Under the pieces are notes generated by a model, which was not told the DNA's origin, did no database searches, and saw nothing but the letters and a program-made list of their open reading frames with translations. The position numbers and the translations under genes were made by a program. This document shows, piece after piece, positions 1-7,331 of a stretch of 12,469 nt of DNA. Each line of letters begins with the position of its first letter. Position 1 is the stretch's first letter. The stretch is from UBA1388 sp964555515 (lineage in GTDB: Bacteria; Patescibacteriota; Microgenomatia; UBA1400; PJMF01), in assembly GCA_964555515.1 (NCBI GenBank), contig CAZKSJ010000029.1, positions 1 to 12,469 on the forward strand, read 5' to 3'.

Positions 1-1147
1 GAATTTCAAGTTCTGCAAAAAAATCGGTTAATTTTTTCTCACTTGGCATCAGCGCCACTGCGCCCTGTTCTACCAACCTGCGCAATTGACTATTACTTTC
101 TTCTGGCAGGCAGGTCTGGAGTAATTGGCCGACCTGTTGATGAGGAGTGGTGAGTTTGATGGTCGGTAGATCTTCCGGAATTTGCTGATTTTGGACAGTA
201 TTTTCGAATACTTGTTCAGCAGCAGACGCTTGACCCGCATCGTGATACTCGGCTGTAATAATTTTTGCCAACTGCTTTTTGAACTGGAGTGGATTGTCAC
301 CATTTGTCATCGCTTGTTTGATCTGTTCAATTTCGGTCATTGGCACGTCGGTCAAAAGCGTGAAATAGGGTACGATTTGATCATCGGCGATGGACATCAA
401 TTTGCCGTACATTTGCGGCGCCTCTTCTGTCAAGGCAATGTAGTTGCCGTAGCTTTTACTCATTTTGCGGCCATCGGTGCCGTTGATAATCGGGGTGGTG
501 AGCACCCACTTATCACGATTATTGATGGATTTTTGTAGTTGTCTGCCCATCATCATGTTAAACAACTGGTCAGTCCCGCCAATTTCCAAGTCGACATCCA
601 GGTGAACACTGTCATAACCTTGCAACATGGGGTAAATCACTTCATGACCATAAATGGGCTGCCCTTGCTTCATTCTGTCTTGAAACATATCGCGTTCCAG
701 CAGTTGTTGGACGGTAGTTCTGGCCAGTAGTTTGACGATATCTTGGTAGGTCAACTGATCGAGCCAATCGCCGTTATGAACGACCTCAATTTGATCAAAA
801 TTGAGGACTTTGCTAGCTTGGGCTTGCCAGTTCTGGAAATTTTGTTGAATAGTGTCATCGGTTAACTCTGGTCTGGTGGTATCACGGCCAGTGGGGTCGC
901 CAATCCGCACGGTGCCGTTGCCAATCAGCAGGATGACATGATGACCTTGGTCGGCGAACTGCTGCATTTTACGTAATGCCACGCTATGGCCGAGGGTCAA
1001 GTCATTGCCGGTGGGATCAATCCCCATGTACAACTTGAGTTTGCGCTCTGCCATTTGGGCAGCTAAGCTTGCCTGGCTAGGTAGGATTTGTTCCACGCCT
1101 CTGCTCAAAATTTCGGGTATTGATTGTTGGGGGCTTGAATCTGACAT
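1..1147 (-). CDS. tyrS: Tyrosine--tRNA ligase (TyrRS), 3' end outside the window
   Basis: Class I aminoacyl-tRNA synthetase that activates tyrosine with ATP and loads it onto tRNA-Tyr in the cytoplasm. The minus-strand frame is open from ATG at 1147 to the window edge, giving 382 residues with no stop, so the last part of the C-terminal domain is missing. Seen: the nucleotide-binding segment DPTGNDLTLGH (residues 44-54, HIGH-like), RIGDPTGR (81-88), the tyrosine-pocket segment YPMLQGYDS (172-180), GGTDQLFN (190-197) and KMSKS (228-232). Residues from about 325 on look like the S4-type tRNA-binding tail. Overall it resembles the Thermus/TyrZ branch more than the E. coli branch (recalled family knowledge). 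Oddity: the first His of HIGH is Thr51. The start is preceded by no Shine-Dalgarno but by TACAAT 6 nt upstream, suggesting a leaderless mRNA. Identification is firm. Confidence 0.96.
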   Translation of the reverse strand, partial: MSDSSPQQSIPEILSRGVEQILPSQASLAAQMAERKLKLYMGIDPTGNDLTLGHSVALRKMQQFADQGHHVILLIGNGTVRIGDPTGRDTTRPELTDDTIQQNFQNWQAQASKVLNFDQIEVVHNGDWLDQLTYQDIVKLLARTTVQQLLERDMFQDRMKQGQPIYGHEVIYPMLQGYDSVHLDVDLEIGGTDQLFNMMMGRQLQKSINNRDKWVLTTPIINGTDGRKMSKSYGNYIALTEEAPQMYGKLMSIADDQIVPYFTLLTDVPMTEIEQIKQAMTNGDNPLQFKKQLAKIITAEYHDAGQASAAEQVFENTVQNQQIPEDLPTIKLTTPHQQVGQLLQTCLPEESNSQLRRLVEQGAVALMPSEKKLTDFFAELEI

Positions 1148-1153
1148 GAGGTT

Positions 1154-1162
1154 ATTGTACCG
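1154..1162 (-). promoter_or_regulatory. Probable tyrS promoter -10 region (GCGGTACAAT context)
   Basis: On the minus strand the sequence TGCGGTACAATAACCTCATG precedes tyrS. TACAAT (1154-1159) matches the sigma70 -10 box at 5 of 6 positions. Six bases separate it from the A of the ATG, which therefore falls where transcription should start. The -35 region would lie inside the run of Ns and cannot be judged. The same TGCGGTA-AAT core precedes the PBP gene at 2631-2641. Confidence 0.55.
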
Positions 1163-1166
1163 CAAC

Positions 1167-1266
1167 NNNNNNNNNNNNNNNNNNNNNNNNNNNNNNNNNN
1201 NNNNNNNNNNNNNNNNNNNNNNNNNNNNNNNNNNNNNNNNNNNNNNNNNNNNNNNNNNNNNNNNNN
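1167..1266. other. Assembly gap of exactly 100 N
   Basis: One hundred consecutive Ns. A round 100 is the usual placeholder for a scaffold gap of unknown length, so the true distance between tyrS and the following gene is unknown. The gap removes the start of the plus-strand gene at 1267 and probably the tyrS -35 region. Additional small genes could be hidden here. Confidence 0.97.
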
Positions 1267-2610
1267 GTTATTACTAATCTAGGCCGGTTGTGGCCACAAT
1301 TGTCTGCATCAATAAAAATGCAATTGGTTCCACAAATGCTAAAAATCGCTGAAAATGCCCATCGATTTGATCAGCGACACAATTATTTTTTGGATATCTT
1401 GGAGGCTTCTGATGTGTTAAGGATTGATAAGGTTGAGCAAGTTAACCAGCTGAGTCGACATAACGATAAAATTGTGTATCTTTTGGAATTCCTTAAGGGA
1501 GGAGTAAATGCTCAAGAATTACAAGCAAGATTGTGGGAGTTTGCTCCCACGGGGATGGTTTATGGTAGAAGGCGTGAGTTAGTCAATTATTACCTTGATA
1601 ACGCCATGTACCTTGGTTTACAACATCTGTATAGTTTGATGCCAGAATATGATTGGATAGAAGAGGTTGTCCCAAGTTTGATTGAAGCCGTAAAATTTCA
1701 TGTTGATCAAGATAATTTGCACACAGCCAGGAAAGCGCTTAGATGTTTGCTCGCTATTTATCCTAGAGTAAATCTGATTGAAATTGGCTTGAATGACGCT
1801 CAGCAGCAAGTGGATACTCCAATCAATGCTTCTGCATTTTCAGCCAGGAGTGATTATGGTTTAATGAATGTTCCCAACGCAATTATTAAGTTCAATATTT
1901 TAGAACTTCTCTTAGCCAAAGCTCATCAGCAAACTGATCTAAAACCCACGTTAACTACCGAAGATCAATCAACTGTTGTTAAAAAGGAGTTGACGAATGG
2001 TAGTTTAAGAACCATTATGCAGTTGCAGGAAGAAGCTAAAAATCTTCTTATAACAACATTTTGTTGGATGAGACAGTATCTAGTCAGAACAGTACAGAGA
2101 GAGTTGTCTTATCAGCGCTACCGAAAAAAATCACCAGGATTGCTGCCTTACAAGCGTGATTTAGCAACTAATGGCAGTGCTGAAGATATCAGGATCTTTT
2201 TTTTAAGAGCTGCCAATAATTTTCGGTCAGGCTGGGAAACAAAACAAGAAGGGCACTCGATCAGCGGTCACCAACAGGAATATAGCCTGATTGGAGGAGA
2301 ACGGTGGGCACCAATATGTGATTTGGGATATCAAATGTGGTTAGTCGATGAAAAAGACCCCGCATATTTTGGGAAAAATTCTATCTCTGGATTAATCAAT
2401 ATTTTTATTCAAATTCGCCACAACTCAGGAGGTTTGTTAGAAGATGAGCCAAGAGCGTTATTTGCTAAAGACTTGCAGTCTGATTTATTAAATGTTATCA
2501 GTCAGAGCACCGACTTGAATCAACTCATTTCTTGGGCGGTAAGTCACGGTTATCTTACTCTGGATGATGAAAAAAGATTTCAAAGGTACATGGGAATTTT
2601 ACAGTCGTAA
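1267..2610 (+). CDS. Unrecognised protein, 5' end lost in the assembly gap
   Basis: I do not recognise this family. The frame is open from the first base after the gap (V-I-T-N-L-G-R-L-W-P-Q) to TAA at 2608-2610, giving 447 visible residues. A TTG at 1288 could serve as a start, but because the frame stays open to the gap, a truncated 5' end is more likely. The protein looks soluble and mostly helical, with no signal peptide or membrane segment in the visible part. Its most distinctive stretch is near the C-terminus: GGERWAPICDLGYQMWL, then about 23 residues later IFIQIRHNSGGLLEDEP. Conserved-looking W, HNSGG and acidic residues there could form a functional site, but no function is assigned. 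Hand counts of sample lines give roughly 28-45% GC, lower than the core of the PBP gene that follows. It ends 38 nt before the PBP gene and may share readthrough transcription with it. Confidence 0.8.
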   Translation, partial: VITNLGRLWPQLSASIKMQLVPQMLKIAENAHRFDQRHNYFLDILEASDVLRIDKVEQVNQLSRHNDKIVYLLEFLKGGVNAQELQARLWEFAPTGMVYGRRRELVNYYLDNAMYLGLQHLYSLMPEYDWIEEVVPSLIEAVKFHVDQDNLHTARKALRCLLAIYPRVNLIEIGLNDAQQQVDTPINASAFSARSDYGLMNVPNAIIKFNILELLLAKAHQQTDLKPTLTTEDQSTVVKKELTNGSLRTIMQLQEEAKNLLITTFCWMRQYLVRTVQRELSYQRYRKKSPGLLPYKRDLATNGSAEDIRIFFLRAANNFRSGWETKQEGHSISGHQQEYSLIGGERWAPICDLGYQMWLVDEKDPAYFGKNSISGLINIFIQIRHNSGGLLEDEPRALFAKDLQSDLLNVISQSTDLNQLISWAVSHGYLTLDDEKRFQRYMGILQS

Positions 2611-2630
2611 CGGTGATTTATCTTTGCTAG

Positions 2631-2645
2631 TGCGGTAAAATAGGG
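2631..2645 (+). promoter_or_regulatory. Probable PBP-gene promoter -10 and overlapping AGGG ribosome site
   Basis: TGCGGTAAAAT (2631-2641) contains TAAAAT (2636-2641), a 5/6 match to the -10 box, ending 7 nt before the ATG at 2649. Transcription from it would begin at or next to the start codon. AGGG (2642-2645) lies only 3 nt from the ATG and would be absent from such a transcript, but could be used by readthrough mRNA from the upstream gene. No convincing -35 hexamer is visible. The core differs from the tyrS one at a single base. Confidence 0.45.
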
Positions 2646-2648
2646 CTT

Positions 2649-5600
2649 ATGAAGAAACCTGCTCCCAAGGTGGAGGTCATGGCTTTGGACGATGATCCTC
2701 AGGCAAATCCACCTCAAGATCGACTTGATGCTGCCCGTCCAACCCAGACGATGCGTGGTCGATGGCATGGCGATAATGAACAAGCAGATGCTATCGAGAA
2801 TTATCAACAGAGTAATCGGGAGAATGCTGAGCTAAAAATTGAAGAAGTCATGCTGGGAGTGACAGCAGAAGCTGAGGAGAAAACAGTAGATGCACAGCGT
2901 GTTGTCGACCAAGATCGGGTTGTCGGTCACAAACCGGCGGATGATCATCACGAGACGGTTGATCCAGAAGATAGTGTGGCAACGGTTGGGGAAAACGTCG
3001 GGGAAAATGGGGGAAGAAATTTGGGAGAAAATACTGTGCGTTTGAGAAGACGAAAATCTCAGCAACAGCGACCATTTGTATCCAAGCTAAAAAACTGGTA
3101 TAACGCGCTGTTAGCAAAAGTTGCCACAATACTCAAGATTATGCCCAATCGTGCTCCTTCAAGACGAGCTACCAGCCGGCTGACACAAGCTCAGCGCAAG
3201 TTGTTGTGGATGAAAATTCTTCGTTTTGGTGCGATTGGGATGCTTGTTGCCGTGGTGTTGGGTATGATTGCATTTTTCGCTTTATTTGTTTATTACTCCA
3301 GCCAGTTGCCCAAGCCAGGTGAAATTGTGCGCCGCTCTGGTTTCAGCACCAAGATTTTCGCGCGCAATGGCGAGTTGTTATATGACCTCTACGACCAAGA
3401 ACGGCGCACCCCAATTAAAATTGACCAGGTGCCGGAACACCTCAAGCAAGCTACGATTGCGATTGAGGACAAAGATTTTTATAACCACGAAGGTTTTGAC
3501 ATGCTCACCATCGTGCGGATTCCTTACAACGCGATTGTGAAGCAGCGGGTGGTTGGCGGTTCTACCCTCACCCAACAGTTGGTCAAAAATGTGTTTTTGA
3601 CCAATGAACGGAGTGTCACTAGAAAATTCAAAGAGCTAGTGCTTTCGTTGCAAATTGAACGCACTTTTACCAAGGATCAAATTTTGGAGATGTACCTGAA
3701 TGAGGCGCCTTATGGTGGCACTGCTTGGGGAATTGGCACGGCTGCTGAGATGTATTTTGACAAGCCCGTTCAAGAATTAGGTGTCGTTGAAGCGGCAATT
3801 TTGGCAGGCTTACCTCAGCGGCCTTCAGCTTACTCACCATTTGCGGGCAAGACAGATGATGATGGCGTTCCCCTGTGGAAAGTGAGAACTTTGGGGGTGC
3901 TTAGGCGGATGAAGGAAGACGGCTACATTTCAGATTTGGGTTACGAAGAGGCAATTCAGGAGCTTGACCAAGTTGTGTTTAACACTGGTGGTGTGAACAT
4001 TGTGGCGCCGCATTTTGTGTTTTATGTGCGTGATTTATTGGCAGAGCAATACGGCGAGGATGTGGTAGAGACAGCCGGTTTTAAAGTGACTACCTCGCTT
4101 GATTTAGAGTTACAGAAAGAATCGGAAACGGTAGTGGCAGAAGAAATTGAGAAGGTGGAGAGTTTAAACATTACTAATGGCTCAGTCGTCGTGATGCAGC
4201 CCACCACCGGTGAAGTGATCGCCATGGTGGGTAGTAAGGATTTTAATAGCGAAGATATTGACGGACAGTTCAACGTGGCAGTTGATGGCTTAAGACAACC
4301 CGGCTCTTCAATTAAGCCAGTCACTTACCTAGCGCTGTTGCAGCGAGGTTACACGCCATCCAGCATGTTGATGGATGTATCAACAATTTTCCAAGTCACA
4401 GCCAATGACAAACCTTATCAACCTAAAAATTATGACGGGGCTTTTCGGGGACCCGTGTCTGTCCGGAACAGCTTAGGCAGTTCGCTGAACGTACCAGCTG
4501 TGAAGGCGTTGGCATTGGTGGGCATAGACAACTTTTTGGAGCAAGCCTACAAAATGGGTTTTGTGACGCTAGAGCCCACCAGAGAAAACATGCAACGCTT
4601 TGGGTTGGCAGTGACTTTGGGAGGTGCCGAGGTACACTTGCTTGATACAGCTACGGCGTACAGCTCTTTTGCCAATAGTGGCTACAAAGTTGAGCCAGTG
4701 GCAATTTTGAAAATTGAAGATCGCGACGGCCGGGTGATTTTTGAACACAAACCGGTTCAGGGCAACCGTGTCATGACAGAGGGTGAGGCATTTTTAATTA
4801 ATGATATTTTGTCTGATAATTCGGCCAGAGCAATTGCTTTTGGTACTAATTCACTCCTTAATGTGGACGAACACGTGGCCGTCAAAACTGGAACGACCAA
4901 CGACCAACGCGATAACTGGGCAGTGGGTTGGTCTCAAGATGTGCTGGTAGGAGCTTGGGTAGGTAATAATGACAACAGCGCTATGAAGCAAGTGGCTTCG
5001 GGTGTGTCTGGCGCAACTCCTATTTGGCGCAGAATTATGTTGGCGGCTTTGGAAAAGGAGGAATATGGAGCGCCAGCATTTGAGATGCCCGACTCGGTGG
5101 AACAAGTCCAAGTGGATGCTATCTCAGGTTATCCGGCGCATGATGAATTTCCCGCCCGCACTGATTATGCGATTAAAGGTACACTGCCAGCTCTACCAGA
5201 TCCGATTCATACCAAACTGAAGTTGTGTCGAGGTGAAGATAAACTAGCCAATGATGCGCGAGTAGCAGCTGGCGACTATGATGAAAAAGAATTTATTGTG
5301 GTTAGAGAAGAAGATCCTGTTAATCAAGAGGGGAAAAATTTGTGGCAGGACGCGATTAATGAATGGCGAGGCGCCAATACTGATCGGCGCTTTCATCCGC
5401 CCAATGAGTATTGTGGTACCGAGAATGAGATTTATCTGAAGATGAAGCGACCAGAAAATGAGAAGAAATATGATTCTGAAGACATCGAAGTAGAAATTGA
5501 GGCAGACTCCAGCGATGGCATCAAGAAAATTGAAGTTTGGGTAGATGGTAGCCTCAGGGAAACGATTAACAGCAATCGGTACAAGGGCAAGATTAAGATG

Positions 5601-5789
5601 TCGGCTGGCCAGCACGAAGTGTATGCTAAGGTTGAGACAAAAGATGGTCAAACCAAGCGCACTGATACGGTCAAGATTGGTACTGGCGGAGAAGATTGGA
5701 AGAAGCCTGATCCTACTCCCACTCCTACACCAACGCCCTCACCCACACCAACTCATCCTCCTACCCCGCCAGTAGAGGAAGCTGACTAA
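2649..5789 (+). CDS. Class A penicillin-binding protein (bifunctional GT51 glycosyltransferase / transpeptidase)
   Basis: Membrane-anchored enzyme that polymerises lipid II into glycan strands and cross-links the stem peptides of peptidoglycan outside the cell. Domains along 1046 residues: a charged cytoplasmic head (1-190), one membrane helix (about 191-216), a GT51 domain (about 225-400) and a transpeptidase domain (about 505-800). The GT51 domain has EDKDFYNHEG with catalytic-type Glu273, GGSTLTQQLVKN (303-314), RKFKEL with the second conserved Glu329, and EMYLN (347-351). The transpeptidase has SSIK with nucleophile Ser553, SLN (612-614) and KTGT (746-749). Residues about 925-1012 look like a small beta-sandwich (Ig-like) domain, followed by a Pro/Thr tail. 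Cys860 and Cys922 are both predicted extracellular and might pair. The cytoplasmic head is far longer than usual and carries a four-copy repeat. All catalytic motifs are intact. The ATG at 2649 was chosen because it follows the promoter-like box and AGGG. Confidence 0.96.
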   Translation: MKKPAPKVEVMALDDDPQANPPQDRLDAARPTQTMRGRWHGDNEQADAIENYQQSNRENAELKIEEVMLGVTAEAEEKTVDAQRVVDQDRVVGHKPADDHHETVDPEDSVATVGENVGENGGRNLGENTVRLRRRKSQQQRPFVSKLKNWYNALLAKVATILKIMPNRAPSRRATSRLTQAQRKLLWMKILRFGAIGMLVAVVLGMIAFFALFVYYSSQLPKPGEIVRRSGFSTKIFARNGELLYDLYDQERRTPIKIDQVPEHLKQATIAIEDKDFYNHEGFDMLTIVRIPYNAIVKQRVVGGSTLTQQLVKNVFLTNERSVTRKFKELVLSLQIERTFTKDQILEMYLNEAPYGGTAWGIGTAAEMYFDKPVQELGVVEAAILAGLPQRPSAYSPFAGKTDDDGVPLWKVRTLGVLRRMKEDGYISDLGYEEAIQELDQVVFNTGGVNIVAPHFVFYVRDLLAEQYGEDVVETAGFKVTTSLDLELQKESETVVAEEIEKVESLNITNGSVVVMQPTTGEVIAMVGSKDFNSEDIDGQFNVAVDGLRQPGSSIKPVTYLALLQRGYTPSSMLMDVSTIFQVTANDKPYQPKNYDGAFRGPVSVRNSLGSSLNVPAVKALALVGIDNFLEQAYKMGFVTLEPTRENMQRFGLAVTLGGAEVHLLDTATAYSSFANSGYKVEPVAILKIEDRDGRVIFEHKPVQGNRVMTEGEAFLINDILSDNSARAIAFGTNSLLNVDEHVAVKTGTTNDQRDNWAVGWSQDVLVGAWVGNNDNSAMKQVASGVSGATPIWRRIMLAALEKEEYGAPAFEMPDSVEQVQVDAISGYPAHDEFPARTDYAIKGTLPALPDPIHTKLKLCRGEDKLANDARVAAGDYDEKEFIVVREEDPVNQEGKNLWQDAINEWRGANTDRRFHPPNEYCGTENEIYLKMKRPENEKKYDSEDIEVEIEADSSDGIKKIEVWVDGSLRETINSNRYKGKIKMSAGQHEVYAKVETKDGQTKRTDTVKIGTGGEDWKKPDPTPTPTPTPSPTPTHPPTPPVEEAD
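2985..3032 (+). repeat. Four 12-bp tandem units encoding xGEN tetrapeptides in the PBP head
   Basis: Four consecutive 12-bp units (GTTGGGGAAAAC, GTCGGGGAAAAT, GGGGGAAGAAAT, TTGGGAGAAAAT) encode VGEN-VGEN-GGRN-LGEN, residues 113-128 of the PBP. The frame is kept because the unit is a multiple of three. This is a likely slippage-prone microsatellite within the disordered cytoplasmic head, just before the basic stretch RLRRRK (131-136). Confidence 0.75.
5712..5771 (+). repeat. Pro-Thr-rich low-complexity C-terminal tail of the PBP
   Basis: Residues 1022-1041 are nearly all Pro and Thr/Ser, encoded by repeated CCT/CCC/CCA and ACT/ACA/ACC codons, and are followed by VEEAD and the stop. Such tails are usually extended extracellular spacers. 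There is no LPXTG-type sorting signal or terminal membrane helix after it. Confidence 0.8.
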
Positions 5790-5837
5790 AAATATTGCCG
5801 TCATTAATCTAGATCTAATCAAATGTTTGCCGTGTGA
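5790..5837. other. Convergent intergenic spacer without a clear terminator
   Basis: The 48 bp between the stops of the PBP gene (plus) and the ligase-like gene (minus) contain no GC-rich hairpin with a T tract on either strand. There is only an AT-rich stretch with TCTAGA and AGATCT and a direct repeat of TTGCCGT (5804-5836 region). Termination of these two converging transcripts is unexplained by this spacer. Confidence 0.6.
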
Positions 5838-7331
5838 TTAACGTGCTGGCTTGGTTGAACTCGATTTGATTTGAGGTGTGATGAGTAGGAGAGTCATCAA
5901 GACCACAAACGTGCTGATTAATAATCGACCGGTTTGGAGAGTGAGTAAGTAATGGTCAAGAGCGGCAATCGGGAGGAGAACCCAGCCGATCAGCTGCAGT
6001 TTGTACCAGGTAAGTTTTTTTCGAACGGTGATGATGACTGTGATTAGCCAAGCAATCCCAAACAAACCAGTCTCTGCCAAGCCTAACAAACCTAAATGAT
6101 GGGCAGGCTGCACAAATCTAACCAACTCTTGATTCTGTAGGCTAGATTTAATTTGCGTGGTAAACAAGTTGAGACCGGTGCCCGCAAGAGGTTGCTGGGT
6201 AAAAATATTAACAGCGGCTTGATTGAGCCAAGCCCGTCGGGCTAGAGACAAATTATCTGGTTGACCACTCGCAAGGACTGATATTACAAACGGAACTAGT
6301 GTAAAAATTATAGCCATCCAGATTAGCGGTCGACTAGCCGGCGTCCATGTTGACAGAAGAGTGAGTTTTTGCACAGCACCACTCGCTCGATGTAAATATT
6401 TGGCGAGAAAATTTTGTCTGCTTAAGTCATTTGACTTTGAAAAATTGGTTGCTAACAGGGTTGAGCCAATCGCGAGGGCAAGTAAAGCGGATAGACTTTG
6501 AGTGATGAAAAGAGTAATTAGCGCACAAGCCAGTATGCCCATCCCGATCAACTTGCTTAGTTGAGATTTTTCTGTTGGCCAAACCGACAGCCAGTGCCAA
6601 GAGATCAAGCCATATAAAACAATTACACCGGCCAACACATTGGGGTGCGCGGTGGTACCGTAAGCCAAAGCGACGTCTCTACCCCCAAAACTAGTGTGAG
6701 CAATGCCGTAAGGAGATGATAAAGCCACTTCTCCTAAGAAAGCATAACCCCACACGCTGGATTGCGTCCAAAACTGGGTGATAGCAATGGTGGTTTGGAA
6801 GAAGATGGTCGCGACCAGTGCCCACCACACCAGTGAGTAACTCGACCCGACAGACCATAGGCTCGAAGATGATTGCGGTGGTTGGTTGCTAAACAGCCTA
6901 CGACGGTTGAGGAGCATCACCCATCCCAATAATACTGCTTCAAGTAATTGCAGAGTAAACCAGCCACTAATCAGTGGATGAGGGGAAAACAACTGACGGA
7001 CAATTAACAACGTCGTGGTCACGAGTAACAGTTGCAACCGCCACGATGCGCGCACGGCTTTTTTCACGGCATCGATTTTTTCTTCCAAAAAGTTGCTGTC
7101 CTGATATGCTTGAGCAGGTTCCAAAAACCACAACCAACCGCCCAAGCCTATGACTACTAATGCCACCAAGTCATTGAGATATAGCTTGGGTAACAGATAA
7201 TCTACCCGCAAGCCAGTTACATAACCCGAATTTTCGGTTAGAACCATAAATAAGTTGCTTGGTATCAGAAAAACTAAAGTCGCCAAACTGATCAGAAAGA
7301 GGCGTTCAAGTAACCTAAAAAGATTTGTCAT
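5838..7331 (-). CDS. O-antigen ligase/polymerase-like (Wzy_C family) multi-spanning membrane protein
   Basis: Probable integral membrane enzyme of surface-glycan assembly, of the family that ligates or polymerises lipid-linked glycan chains. The substrate cannot be told from sequence. The 497-residue protein alternates hydrophobic helices (about 10-12) with polar loops. Family-like features: YGTTAHPNVLAG (225-236); the extended loop after residue 355 with RRAWLNQAAVNIFTQQPLAGTGLNLF (365-390), which resembles the usual W-A-x-P-x-G-x-G-x-N-x-F pattern; and HHLGLLGLAETGLFG (411-425), the H-x(n)-AETG-x-x-G motif. Its ATG directly follows the pheT TAG with no intervening base, so its translation is probably coupled to pheT; I see no strong Shine-Dalgarno. 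It is the last gene of the operon and converges on the PBP gene 48 bp away. An unrelated polytopic glycan enzyme is possible but less likely. Confidence 0.72.
   Translation of the reverse strand: MTNLFRLLERLFLISLATLVFLIPSNLFMVLTENSGYVTGLRVDYLLPKLYLNDLVALVVIGLGGWLWFLEPAQAYQDSNFLEEKIDAVKKAVRASWRLQLLLVTTTLLIVRQLFSPHPLISGWFTLQLLEAVLLGWVMLLNRRRLFSNQPPQSSSSLWSVGSSYSLVWWALVATIFFQTTIAITQFWTQSSVWGYAFLGEVALSSPYGIAHTSFGGRDVALAYGTTAHPNVLAGVIVLYGLISWHWLSVWPTEKSQLSKLIGMGILACALITLFITQSLSALLALAIGSTLLATNFSKSNDLSRQNFLAKYLHRASGAVQKLTLLSTWTPASRPLIWMAIIFTLVPFVISVLASGQPDNLSLARRAWLNQAAVNIFTQQPLAGTGLNLFTTQIKSSLQNQELVRFVQPAHHLGLLGLAETGLFGIAWLITVIITVRKKLTWYKLQLIGWVLLPIAALDHYLLTLQTGRLLISTFVVLMTLLLITPQIKSSSTKPAR

Noticed and set aside
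182..730. Plus-strand open frames opposite tyrS
   Set aside because: They lie entirely antisense to a well-conserved synthetase with intact motifs and show no family features; they are shadows of tyrS.
1005..1277. Plus-strand frame running through the Ns
   Set aside because: Half of it is unknown sequence and the rest is antisense to tyrS.
2832..3129. Two minus-strand frames antisense to the PBP head
   Set aside because: No start signal or family resemblance, and the opposite strand encodes a continuous domain-bearing protein.
5712..5789. Cell-wall sorting signal at the PBP C-terminus
   Set aside because: There is a Pro/Thr tail but no LPXTG motif, hydrophobic helix or basic end.
5790..5837. 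Bidirectional terminator between the PBP and ligase-like genes
   Set aside because: Only AT-rich short palindromes are present, with no stable stem followed by a T run.
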